Shown here: positions 9,381 through 16,674 of the stretch, in pieces | How positions within the stretch are numbered: the stretch's first letter is position 1 | Layout: every line of letters starts with the position of its first letter | NCBI RefSeq assembly: GCF_028688795.1 | Contig: NZ_JAQTXM010000003.1 | Coordinates: 1 to 64,000, forward strand | Direction: 5' to 3' | Length of the DNA stretch: 64,000 nt | DNA from: Rhodoferax sp. | Lineage (GTDB): Bacteria > Pseudomonadota > Gammaproteobacteria > Burkholderiales > Burkholderiaceae_C | Notes under the pieces: generated by a model | The model's input: only the letters and a program-made list of their open reading frames with translations | Database searches by the model: none | What the model was told of the DNA's origin: nothing | Translations under genes and position numbers: made by a program

Positions 9381-11237
9381 TCAGTCTGCCTGGCTGGCGG
9401 CAGCCGGCCCTGCGCTGGCCAATTGTTCAAGCAAATGGTTAAACGCCTCCACCGCCAGCTGCATGTCGTCACTGGTGGTGGATTCAAGCGGGTTGTGGCT
9501 GATGCCGGCATTTTGGCCGCGCACAAACAGCATGGCTTGCGGCATCACCTCATGCAGTTTCATGGCGTCGTGGCCGGCACCGCTGGGCATGCGGTGCAGC
9601 GGCAAGCCCAGGCTTGCTACGGCGGTTTCCCAGCGCTGCTGCCAGACGGGTGCGCTGGGGGCGGCGCTGGCGCGCATCGATTCGGTGATTTCAAAACTTA
9701 CTTTTCGGCGTGTGCAAATGTCGGCCAATGCGCGTAACACATCGGCCTCCAGCGCGTCACGCTGGGCGTTGCTGGGCGCGCGCAGGTCCAGTGAAAACTG
9801 GCAGCGCCCGGGCACCACGTTGATGGAGCCATTGGGCACAGACAACTGGCCTACCGTGGCCACCGAGTCACCGTCTTTTGCGGCACGGGCTTCGCAGGCC
9901 AGCATGAATTCGGCCACGGCGCAGGCAGCGTCCGCGCGCTGGTTCATGGGGGTGGTGCCCGCATGGCAGGCGGTGCCCAGCACGTCGGCGGTGTAGCGCA
10001 CGCTGGCGTTGATGCTGGTCACCACGCCCAGCGGCAGGTTCAGCGCGTTCAGCACCGGGCCTTGCTCGATGTGCACTTCGACAAAACCCAGGTACTGCGC
10101 CGGGTCGCGCTTGAGCCGGGCAATGTCGTCCACACACAAGCCAGCGTGCTGAATGGCTGCGCGCATCGACACGCCATCAACGTCCAATTGGTCCAGCCAC
10201 TCGGGCTTGAAGTCGCCGGTGAGTGCGCCTGAGCCCAAAAATGTGGCCTTGAAGCGCTGGCCTTCTTCCTCGGCAAAGGCCACCACTTCAATGGCAAATG
10301 GCAGCCGCTGCCCGGCGCGGTGCAGCTCACGCACGCAGGCCATGGGCACAAAAATGCCCAAGCGGCCGTCATACTTTCCGCCATTGCGCACCGTGTCGTA
10401 GTGGCTGCCGGTCAGCAGGGTTTGAGTGTTTATATGCTTTTTAGGCCCGTAGCCCTTATTTAATATGCGTGAGTAGCTATCGTTTGAATAGTATTCTGTG
10501 GTGGTTTGGTGAGCCTCAAAACGCCCCACCACATTGCCCACCGCGTCGATGTGCACCGTATCAAAACCGCAGTCTTGCATCCAGCCCTGCAGGCGCGCGG
10601 CGCAGGCTCGATGAGCCTCGGTGAGGTAGGTCACGGTGAGTTGGTCGGGGGCTTCCGAGTGTTGGCTCAAGGCTTCATGCCAGTCCCACACGTCGTTGCA
10701 CAGCACCGGCGTGATGCCAAATTTGTCGTTCAGGCGAAGCTCGGCAATGCGGTGGATGTTGCGCAGGCACTCCTGCAATTCAAAGTCGGGGTGGCCGTGC
10801 AGGCGGCGCTCAAAAGTGGCAATGATCTCAGCCCGGCTCAAGCCCAAGCCACGCGGCCCGCGCACCGCCAGGATGAATGGCCAACCAAATTTGGCGTTGT
10901 AGCTGGCGTTGAGTTGCTGCAAACGGGCAAATTCGTCGGCGCTGCAGTTTGTCAGGCCTGCTTTGTTTTGCTCGTTGCTGGATTCCACCGTGAGGCTTTG
11001 GCTCACCATGGCCTTGCCAGCCAACTCGGGGTGCGCTTTGATCAGGCTGAGCTGTTGCTCTTTTGTCGCTTGGCTGACCACCTCGGCCAAGGCAAATTTG
11101 AGGTGGTTGATGGATTTGAAGGGCCGGTTTTTCAGGGCAGCCTGGGCAATCCAGGGGCTGTGTTCGTACAGGCCGTCAAGCAGGGTTAAGGCTTCTTCAT
11201 GTGTTGCGGCATTGAGTTGTTGCAAGGTCAATGGCAT
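9381..11237 (-). CDS. Fusion: OHCU decarboxylase (UraD) plus allantoate amidohydrolase (AllC/HyuC-type)
   Basis: A 618-residue fusion. Residues 1-175 are UraD: LIKAHPELAGKA supplies the catalytic His and Glu, followed by FGWPFILAVRG and FERRLHGH. This domain decarboxylates the OHCU intermediate to S-allantoin. From about 190 to the end is an M20-type Zn amidohydrolase with LLTGSHYDTVRNGGKYDG (metal site), VVAFAEEEGQRF (catalytic Glu) and EVHIEQGPVLNA, which hydrolyses allantoate or a related ureido compound. Both steps belong to the same pathway and flank the allantoinase step carried out by the upstream puuE. Residues about 246-272 (TTEYYSNDSYSRI, then LNKGYGPKKHINT) come from a family A repeat just before the metal-binding motif. 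The fusion spares one start and ensures equal amounts of the two enzymes. Confidence 0.92.
   Translation of the reverse strand: MPLTLQQLNAATHEEALTLLDGLYEHSPWIAQAALKNRPFKSINHLKFALAEVVSQATKEQQLSLIKAHPELAGKAMVSQSLTVESSNEQNKAGLTNCSADEFARLQQLNASYNAKFGWPFILAVRGPRGLGLSRAEIIATFERRLHGHPDFELQECLRNIHRIAELRLNDKFGITPVLCNDVWDWHEALSQHSEAPDQLTVTYLTEAHRACAARLQGWMQDCGFDTVHIDAVGNVVGRFEAHQTTTEYYSNDSYSRILNKGYGPKKHINTQTLLTGSHYDTVRNGGKYDGRLGIFVPMACVRELHRAGQRLPFAIEVVAFAEEEGQRFKATFLGSGALTGDFKPEWLDQLDVDGVSMRAAIQHAGLCVDDIARLKRDPAQYLGFVEVHIEQGPVLNALNLPLGVVTSINASVRYTADVLGTACHAGTTPMNQRADAACAVAEFMLACEARAAKDGDSVATVGQLSVPNGSINVVPGRCQFSLDLRAPSNAQRDALEADVLRALADICTRRKVSFEITESMRASAAPSAPVWQQRWETAVASLGLPLHRMPSGAGHDAMKLHEVMPQAMLFVRGQNAGISHNPLESTTSDDMQLAVEAFNHLLEQLASAGPAAASQAD
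10422..10500 (-). repeat. Family A palindromic element, in frame in uraD-allC
   Basis: On the minus strand it reads GATAGCTACTCACGCATATT, then AAATAAGGGCTACGGGCC, a full-length family copy in the sense direction of the gene. It is translated in the S-Y-S-R-I-L-N-K-G-Y-G-P frame, which no other copy here uses. It adds roughly 25 residues ahead of the TLLTGSHYDT metal-site block, where related enzymes have a short loop. Confidence 0.85.
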
Positions 11238-11300
11238 TTTTTGCTCCTGCTGGCGAGGGAAACAGAGGGGGGATCAACGACAGTTAACAAAAAATGCTCC

Positions 11301-11351
11301 GTTAAACATAGCTGCTTGCGCTTGCAAACAAAAGGCTAGAGGTTAAAAACA
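11301..11351 (+). repeat. Family A palindromic element upstream of uraD-allC
   Basis: The stretch CATAGCTGCTTGCGCTTG followed by AAAGGCTAGAGGTTAAA matches the family A core in plus orientation. It lies in the 166-bp gap between puuE and uraD-allC, inside their presumed common transcript and in antisense orientation to it. Confidence 0.75.
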
Positions 11352-11403
11352 CATGCAATATTCATTCCAGTCTGCCCGCAGCCTGCGCCGCCTTGGGCCA
11401 AGC

Positions 11404-12381
11404 TCAATCTGGCGCTGACGAACCTGTGGCAGATGCGCCATACGGATGCACCACCCGCCAATGCCGCGCAATGTCCAGCCGACGACACACCCACACCTTG
11501 TCATGCTGCCCGATGTAATCCAGAAACCGTTGCAGCGCCACAATGCGCCCCGGCCGCCCCAGCAAGCGGCAATGCATGCCCACGCTCATCATCTTGGGCG
11601 CGTTCAGGCCAGCCGGGTCGCCCTCGGCATAGAGCGCATCAAAGCTGTCTTTCAGGTATTGGTAAAACGGGTCAGCGTGCGAAAACCCTTGTGGCAGGGC
11701 AAAACGCATGTCGTTGCAGTCCAGCGTGTAGGGCACGATGAGTTGCGGCACCACGCTGTCATCCGTTTTGCGCACCTGCATCCAAAAGGGCAGGTCGTCG
11801 CCGTAGTAATCCGCGTCGTATTCAAAGCCGCCAAAGTCGGCCACCAGGCGGCGCGTGTTGGGGCTGTCGCGCCCGGTGTACCAACCCAGCGGGCGGCTGC
11901 CCATGAGCTGGGTCAATACCGCCATGCCGCGCGCCATGTGTTCGCGCTCTATGTCTTCGGGCAGGTCTTGGTAGTGAATCCAGCGCCAGCCGTGGCAGGC
12001 GATCTCATGCCCCAATTGTTGGCAGGCTTGCACCAGTTCGGGGTGGCGCTGCAGCGCCATGCCCACACCAAACACGGTGAGCGGCAGGCCGCGCTGCTCA
12101 AACTCGCGCAATATGCGCCACACCCCGGCCCGGCTGCCGTATTCGTAAATCCCTTCCATGCTGATGTGCCGGTCGGGGTAGCTGGCCGGGTTGGCCATCT
12201 CCGACAAAAACTGCTCTGAGCCCGCATCGCCGTGCAGCACACAGTTTTCGCCACCTTCCTCATAGTTCAGCACAAACTGCACCGCAATACGGGCCTGGTT
12301 TGGCCACCGCGCATGGGGTGGATTTGGGCCGTAGCCTTTCAGATCGCGGGGGTAGGGCAGGGTGCTGTTGTCGTGGGTCAT
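11404..12381 (-). CDS. puuE: Allantoinase PuuE (polysaccharide-deacetylase fold)
   Basis: A 325-residue PuuE-type allantoinase, which hydrolyses allantoin to allantoate in the cytoplasm without the usual amidohydrolase fold. The N-terminus YPRDLKGYGPNPPHARWP and NYEEGGE, then GHEIACHGWRWIHYQ, GWYTGRDSPNTRRLV, EYDADYYGDDLPFW and the C-terminal SVGMHCRLLGRPGR are characteristic of the family. The ATG at 12381 fits the N-terminal motif. It diverges from uraH across 45 bp containing a perfect 12-bp palindrome, and leads a minus-strand operon with uraD-allC and the M20 hydrolase. Confidence 0.95.
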   Translation of the reverse strand: MTHDNSTLPYPRDLKGYGPNPPHARWPNQARIAVQFVLNYEEGGENCVLHGDAGSEQFLSEMANPASYPDRHISMEGIYEYGSRAGVWRILREFEQRGLPLTVFGVGMALQRHPELVQACQQLGHEIACHGWRWIHYQDLPEDIEREHMARGMAVLTQLMGSRPLGWYTGRDSPNTRRLVADFGGFEYDADYYGDDLPFWMQVRKTDDSVVPQLIVPYTLDCNDMRFALPQGFSHADPFYQYLKDSFDALYAEGDPAGLNAPKMMSVGMHCRLLGRPGRIVALQRFLDYIGQHDKVWVCRRLDIARHWRVVHPYGASATGSSAPD

Positions 12382-12389
12382 GGGGAATC

Positions 12390-12401
12390 AGTGTATACAC
12401 T
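12390..12401. promoter_or_regulatory. Perfect palindrome AGTGTATACACT, candidate operator
   Basis: This 12-bp perfect palindrome sits in the 45-bp gap between the divergent puuE and uraH genes. TGTATACA-centred palindromes are typical operators of GntR-family (FCD subgroup) regulators, so a GntR-type repressor controlling both directions of the purine cluster is a reasonable guess. No such regulator gene lies in this window. Confidence 0.45.
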
Positions 12402-12426
12402 TTGCTTCATTTTTGAGGGCTGCATC

Positions 12427-12780
12427 ATGGGACTGAGTACGCATGTGTTGGACACCATGCACGGCACACCGGCCGCGGGCATGACCGTGACTTTGTACGC
12501 CACCGAAGGCAGCACCGCGCTGCAACTCAAGCAATTTGTGCTCAATCAAGACGGGCGCAACCCCGCTGGCCTGCTGCTTGACAGCACCGAGTTAAAGCGC
12601 GGCACCTACCGCTTGGTCTTTGATGTGGCGGCGTATTTCAAGGCGCAGAGTGTGGCCTTGCCCGAGCCGAATTTTCTGGGGCAAGTCAGCCTGGACTTTG
12701 GGGTGGCAGCGCCCGAGCAGCACTACCATGTGCCACTGCTGGTGAGCCCGTGGAGTTATTCAACGTACCGGGGGTCTTGA
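12427..12780 (+). CDS. uraH: 5-hydroxyisourate hydrolase (transthyretin-like)
   Basis: A 117-residue transthyretin-related protein that hydrolyses 5-hydroxyisourate to OHCU, the substrate of the UraD domain encoded nearby. The N-terminal LSTHVLDTMHGTPAAGM and the C-terminal HYHVPLLVSPWSYSTYRGS are the family signatures: the terminal YRGS tetrapeptide and the conserved His and Arg residues separate HIUases from transthyretins. The ATG at 12427 is chosen because the LSTHVLD motif follows directly; upstream in-frame codons lie in puuE. There is no signal peptide, so it acts in the cytoplasm. It diverges from puuE. Confidence 0.96.
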   Translation: MGLSTHVLDTMHGTPAAGMTVTLYATEGSTALQLKQFVLNQDGRNPAGLLLDSTELKRGTYRLVFDVAAYFKAQSVALPEPNFLGQVSLDFGVAAPEQHYHVPLLVSPWSYSTYRGS

Positions 12781-12812
12781 TGCGCGGGGGGCTGTCCCGC
12801 AGGTCTAGTCAG

Positions 12813-12859
12813 TTGAGGACAGAGCAAATTTACTTCGTAAATCTTGGTCTGTCCCTCAA
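12813..12859. repeat. REP-like inverted repeat between convergent uraH and lipoprotein genes
   Basis: The arms TTGAGGACAGAGCAAATTTAC and its near-complement GTAAATCTTGGTCTGTCC with CTCAA pair over about 20 bases around a TTC loop. It occupies the gap between two convergent stops (12780 and 12864), so it may serve both as a bidirectional terminator and as a REP-type dispersed element. Only one copy is seen in this window. Confidence 0.6.
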
Positions 12860-12863
12860 GGTT

Positions 12864-13388
12864 TCACAATTGCCCTTCCGTCAGGGTGTCGAGCTGGAAC
12901 AGACCGGTTTTGTGCCACAGCCAGGTGTCGGTGTAGGTCACGCGGCCCATGCGCACTGGCACCGGATAGGGCGCGGCTTGGCGCGCCAGGCGCTCAATCT
13001 CGGCTATCACTTCCGGCGCATGTTTGGGCGCGCGCATCCAGTTCAGGCTGGTCACGCGGCCCTTGCCGTCAACCTCTATTTGCAACACCCCAATGGCGTA
13101 CAGCAGCGGCGGCATCATGCCCTGGTAAATGCGGGTTTTGTTCTTGCCATACAAATGGCTGGCGGCGTCACGCCGGTAGGCGCGCGGTGTGGTGGCGTTC
13201 GAGACGAGCAGTTGGCCAGGCGTGGGCGTCACCACCAGGGGTGTGGTGGCGGGTGTGGGTGCCTGCTCGGTCACAGCAGGCGGGGGCACTGGGGTCGACG
13301 TGCAACCCGCGATCAGTGCGGCCAAGCCCGCCGCCAGACCCGCGCCAAATGCAAGCCAGCGTGTGCGCAGCAGGAGTGTTGTTTTCAC
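12864..13388 (-). CDS. Predicted lipoprotein of unknown function
   Basis: A 174-residue protein beginning with a lipoprotein signal: MKTTLLLRTRWLAFGAG, a hydrophobic run, then the lipobox LIAG followed by Cys at about residue 29. A proline/threonine-rich stretch (to about 60) is probably a spacer. The rest (LYGKNKTRIYQGMMPPLLYAIG, VLQIEVDGKGRVTSLNWMR) resembles the TonB C-terminal-type fold in which a partner protein is bound; this is a weak resemblance. The start is a GTG at 13388 with GAGGG nine bases upstream. It sits on the opposite strand inside the purine cluster and has no evident link to it. Function unknown. Confidence 0.75.
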   Translation of the reverse strand: MKTTLLLRTRWLAFGAGLAAGLAALIAGCTSTPVPPPAVTEQAPTPATTPLVVTPTPGQLLVSNATTPRAYRRDAASHLYGKNKTRIYQGMMPPLLYAIGVLQIEVDGKGRVTSLNWMRAPKHAPEVIAEIERLARQAAPYPVPVRMGRVTYTDTWLWHKTGLFQLDTLTEGQL

Positions 13389-13488
13389 GTTGCAAAACCC
13401 TCAAAACGGTTGGATGAGATATGGCCCCGTAATGTGCCTGAAAAACCGCGTCCGCTGAAGCGTAGTCATCTTAAAAAGGTAAGCCTTT

Positions 13489-14337
13489 GTGACATCTGAA
13501 CGCAACTTTTTGGTGCAGTTGCGCACGCAAGACGCCGTGCTGGTCACCGTGCACAGCCACCGTGGCTCGGTCCCGCGAGAGGCTGGTGCCTGGATGGCCG
13601 TGTTGGCTGATGAAACCCTTGGCACGGTTGGCGGCGGGCATCTGGAGTGGCAAGCCATGGCGCAAGCCCGCGCCCGGCTAAACGGCGCGCCGGGCCAACC
13701 CCTGCTGCGTTATGCCCTGGGGCCATCGCTGGGCCAATGCTGCGGCGGCGAGGTGGTGCTGAAGTTTGAACGCGTGGGCGCGGCCGACGTGCCGCGTTTG
13801 CAGGCCGCTTTTGCTCAAGCCCGTGCCCACTGGCCGCACATTGCGCTGTTCGGTGGCGGCCACGTGGGGCGGGCGCTGGTGCAAACGCTGGCCCCGTTGC
13901 CTTTGAGTGTGCGCTGGGTAGACAGTCGCGACGAGATTTTTCCCGAGCCGCTGCCCGCCAACGTGCTGGCCGAACACGCCGACCCGGTTCAGTCAGCAGT
14001 TGCTGATTTGCCGCCAGGCGCGCTGGTGCTGGTCATGAGCTTTAGCCACGCCGAAGACTTGGACGTGGTGGCCGCGTGCATTGCGCGCCAGCGCGCACAG
14101 GCTGACTTGCCCTTCATCGGTCTGATCGGTAGCCATAGCAAATGGGCAGCTTTTAGCCACCGCTTGCAAGCGCGCGGCTTTCGGCCCGAAGAACTGGCGC
14201 ACGTCACCTGCCCCATTGGCCTGCCCGGCATTTCTGGCAAAGCGCCCGAAGTGATCGCCGTGGCCGTGGCGGCACAACTCTTGCAGGTCATTGGCAGCGC
14301 CGACATCACCCGCGGTGAAACTCAAAGGACAACATGA
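13489..14337 (+). CDS. xdhC: Xanthine dehydrogenase accessory protein XdhC
   Basis: A 282-residue XdhC/CoxI-family protein, which binds and sulfurates the molybdenum cofactor for xanthine dehydrogenase. It shows VTVHSHRGSVPREAGAWM, the VGGGHLEW block, a GQCCGGEV cysteine pair and a Rossmann-like IALFGGGHVGRALVQ. The C-terminal SHSKWAAF and CPIGLPGISGKAPEVIAVAVAA are standard. The start is GTG at 13489 with an AAGG upstream. The gene overlaps puuD by four bases (ATGA). The dehydrogenase subunit genes xdhA and xdhB are not in the window, so the client enzyme is encoded elsewhere. Confidence 0.93.
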   Translation: MTSERNFLVQLRTQDAVLVTVHSHRGSVPREAGAWMAVLADETLGTVGGGHLEWQAMAQARARLNGAPGQPLLRYALGPSLGQCCGGEVVLKFERVGAADVPRLQAAFAQARAHWPHIALFGGGHVGRALVQTLAPLPLSVRWVDSRDEIFPEPLPANVLAEHADPVQSAVADLPPGALVLVMSFSHAEDLDVVAACIARQRAQADLPFIGLIGSHSKWAAFSHRLQARGFRPEELAHVTCPIGLPGISGKAPEVIAVAVAAQLLQVIGSADITRGETQRTT

Positions 14338-15572
14338 TGGAAAGTTACGTGCTGGATTGGCTTAATTTGCTGCTGCGCTGGGCGCATGTGGTCACCGCCA
14401 TCGCCTGGATTGGCTCGTCGTTCTATTTTGTGTTCTTGGACAGTAGCCTGACCCCGCCGGAAGACGATGATTTGAAAAAACAAGGCGTCAGCGGCGAGCT
14501 CTGGGCCGTGCATGGCGGCGGCTTCTACCACCCGGTGAAATTCGCCGTGAAGCCCCCGCAGTTACCCAAGCACCTGCACTGGTTTTACTGGGAAAGTTAC
14601 AGCACCTGGCTCACCGGCTTTGCGCTGTTCACCGTGTCTTACCTGTGGAGCGCGGGCACATACCTTATCGACAAGTCAAAGATGGACTGGCTGCCCTGGC
14701 AGGCCATTGCGGTGGCCATCGGGTTTTTGGTGGTGTTCTGGCTGCTGTATGACTTGATTTGCCGTATCTTCGGCCAGCGCAAAAACGGTGATGCGATCGT
14801 GGGTGTCCTGGTGTTGGTGCTGGTGTGTGTGGCAAGCTGGCTGGCCTGCCACTGGTTTGCCGGGCGCGCCGCTTTCTTGCTGGTGGGTGCCATGCTGGCC
14901 ACCAGCATGAGCGCCAACGTGGCGCACTGGATCATTCCGGGCCAGCGCAAGGTGGTGGCTGCCATCAAGGCCGGGCAGCCGGTGGACCCGATTCACGGCA
15001 TCCGCGGCAAGCAGCGCAGTGTGCACAACACCTACTTCACCCTGCCGGTGCTGTTTGCCATGCTCAGCGGGCACTACAGCTTTACCTACACGCACCCGCA
15101 AAACTGGCTGGTGTTGATCGCCATGATGTTTGCCGGTGCCGCCATCCGGCAGTTTTTTGTCATGCGCCACGGCTACAAGCTGGGCCGCAACACCAACCCG
15201 CTGCCCTACGCGGGTGTGGGCGTGGCGGTGATTCTTGCCATGATCGTCTGGCTGGCACCAAAACCCGAGCCCGTTTCAGTATCTTCAGATTCAATAGCTA
15301 CTCACGCAGGTAACACGGTGGCTGGAGGCCAAATTGGTTATGCAACTCTGCAACCCATTCTGGCCCAGCGTTGTTACCTGTGCCACGGCGCGCAGGTGCA
15401 AATGAAAAACGTGCGGCTGGACTCCGCCGCCAATGTCAAGCTGCACGCGCAAGCCATCTACCAGCAGGTGGTGGTGAGCAAAATCATGCCCATGACCAAT
15501 GCCACCGGCATCTCCGAGGCCGAGCGCATGCTGATCAAGCAGTGGTTTGAGACCGGGGCGAAGAGCGACTGA
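14334..15572 (+). CDS. puuD: Urate hydroxylase PuuD (membrane urate oxidase with cytochrome c domain)
   Basis: A 412-residue integral membrane protein. The first 310 residues contain several helices with conserved His residues (LLRWAHVVTAIAWIGSSFY, WIIPGQRKVVAAI, HNTYFTLPVLFAMLSGHYSF) of the DUF989/PuuD family. The C-terminus carries a cytochrome c motif CYLCH at about residue 347 with a distal Met region. PuuD oxidises urate to 5-hydroxyisourate and passes electrons to cytochrome c oxidase rather than making hydrogen peroxide. Its start overlaps the xdhC stop. The stretch SIATHAGNTVAGGQIG at about 318-335, between membrane and haem domains, is encoded by a family A repeat, so the repeat has become part of the interdomain linker. 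Confidence 0.95.
   Translation: MMESYVLDWLNLLLRWAHVVTAIAWIGSSFYFVFLDSSLTPPEDDDLKKQGVSGELWAVHGGGFYHPVKFAVKPPQLPKHLHWFYWESYSTWLTGFALFTVSYLWSAGTYLIDKSKMDWLPWQAIAVAIGFLVVFWLLYDLICRIFGQRKNGDAIVGVLVLVLVCVASWLACHWFAGRAAFLLVGAMLATSMSANVAHWIIPGQRKVVAAIKAGQPVDPIHGIRGKQRSVHNTYFTLPVLFAMLSGHYSFTYTHPQNWLVLIAMMFAGAAIRQFFVMRHGYKLGRNTNPLPYAGVGVAVILAMIVWLAPKPEPVSVSSDSIATHAGNTVAGGQIGYATLQPILAQRCYLCHGAQVQMKNVRLDSAANVKLHAQAIYQQVVVSKIMPMTNATGISEAERMLIKQWFETGAKSD
15280..15340 (+). repeat. Family A palindromic element, in frame in puuD linker
   Basis: TTCAATAGCTACTCACGCA, then GTGGCTGGAGGCCAAATT, matches the family in sense orientation, with the second arm diverged (more GC). It is read as I-A-T-H-A, the same frame as the uvrA copy at 59491. 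It lies between the last membrane helix and the haem-binding domain. Confidence 0.65.
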
Positions 15573-15588
15573 GCTGTGCCTTGGTCGG

Positions 15589-16632
15589 TTATGCCGCCTT
15601 GTCCGCCTCAGAGGTGAACGAATCCGCGTAAAACTCGTCTACTGGCAGCCCGGCTTCTACAAAATCGCGCTGCGCTGACGCCACCACAATCGGTGCGCCG
15701 CAGGCATAGACCTGGTAGCCCGACAAATCTGGCAGGTCTTGCAACACGGCGCGGTGCACAAAGCCGGTGCGGCCGGCCCAGTTGTCTTCTGGCAAAGCAT
15801 CAGACACCACCGGCACATAACGCAGGTTGGGCATCTCGGCGAGTTTGGCCTTGACCCAATCGTCCATGTACAAATCATGCGGTCGGCGCCCGCCCCAATA
15901 CAGCGTGGCCGGGCGTGTGCTGCCCTTGAACTGCAGGTGCTCGATCAGCGCCTTGATCGGGGCAAAGCCCGTGCCCGCGGCCAGCAACACCATCGGTTCG
16001 ATGCTGTCTTCGCGCAGGTAAAAGCTGCCAAACGGCCCTTCAATGCGCAAAATGTCGCGCTCCTTCATCGTGCCAAACACTTGGTCGGTGAAAACGCCGC
16101 CGGGCATGTGGCGAATGTGCAGCTCCAGGCCTTGCCCAATCAGGTGCGGCGCGCTGGCCATGGAATAACTGCGGCGCACACCGTCGCGCAGCAAAAATTC
16201 AATGTACTGACCGGCATGGTAGGTAAAGACATCGTTGGCTGGCATTTGCAGCAGCAGGCGCATCACATCGGGCGATTTTTTCTCCATCAAGGTCACGCGT
16301 GTGGGCATTTTCTTGATGGGCAACGCTCCTTCAGCCGTCACCTGGCGCGACTCCAGCACCACGTCGCTGTGGGCGCTGGCGCAGCAGGTCAGCACAAAAC
16401 CCTGCGCTTCTTCCTCGGTGCTGAGCGCCTTGCTTTGGTGTGCGCCGTGGCTGACGGTGCCGCTGAGCTTTTTGCATTTGCATGAGCCACAGGCACCGTC
16501 TTTGCAGCCGTAGGGTAGGTTGACTCCTTGCGCAATGCCGGCGGCCAGCAAGGTGTCGGTGGGGGCCACGGTAAAGGTTCGGCCGCTGGGCTCAATCGTG
16601 ATCTGAAATGCCGTCGCGCTGCTGGCTGTCAT
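15589..16632 (-). CDS. 2Fe-2S ferredoxin-FAD/NAD reductase (CDP-6-deoxy-glucoseen reductase-like)
   Basis: A 347-residue electron-transfer protein with three domains. The N-terminal plant-type ferredoxin has YGCKDGACGSCKCK and a fourth Cys in LTCCA (residues about 42-85). The FAD-binding barrel carries RRSYSMASAP. The NAD-binding domain has LLAAGTGFAPIKALIEH and ends VYACGAP...EFYADSF. This is the layout of oxygenase reductases and of AscD, the name usually given to this gene in Burkholderiales. The physiological partner is unknown here, and no oxygenase or sugar-deoxygenation gene is adjacent. It diverges from the SDR gene. The ATG at 16632 is in good context for the ferredoxin start. Confidence 0.88.
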   Translation of the reverse strand: MTASSATAFQITIEPSGRTFTVAPTDTLLAAGIAQGVNLPYGCKDGACGSCKCKKLSGTVSHGAHQSKALSTEEEAQGFVLTCCASAHSDVVLESRQVTAEGALPIKKMPTRVTLMEKKSPDVMRLLLQMPANDVFTYHAGQYIEFLLRDGVRRSYSMASAPHLIGQGLELHIRHMPGGVFTDQVFGTMKERDILRIEGPFGSFYLREDSIEPMVLLAAGTGFAPIKALIEHLQFKGSTRPATLYWGGRRPHDLYMDDWVKAKLAEMPNLRYVPVVSDALPEDNWAGRTGFVHRAVLQDLPDLSGYQVYACGAPIVVASAQRDFVEAGLPVDEFYADSFTSEADKAA

Positions 16633-16674
16633 ATTCTGGTTATCCTCAAGGCGTTTGTTTTAATCGTCAAAAAG

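Noticed and set aside
7980..9737. 585-codon open frame opposite the M20 hydrolase and uraD-allC
   Set aside because: It crosses two confirmed minus-strand genes and shows no protein family features.
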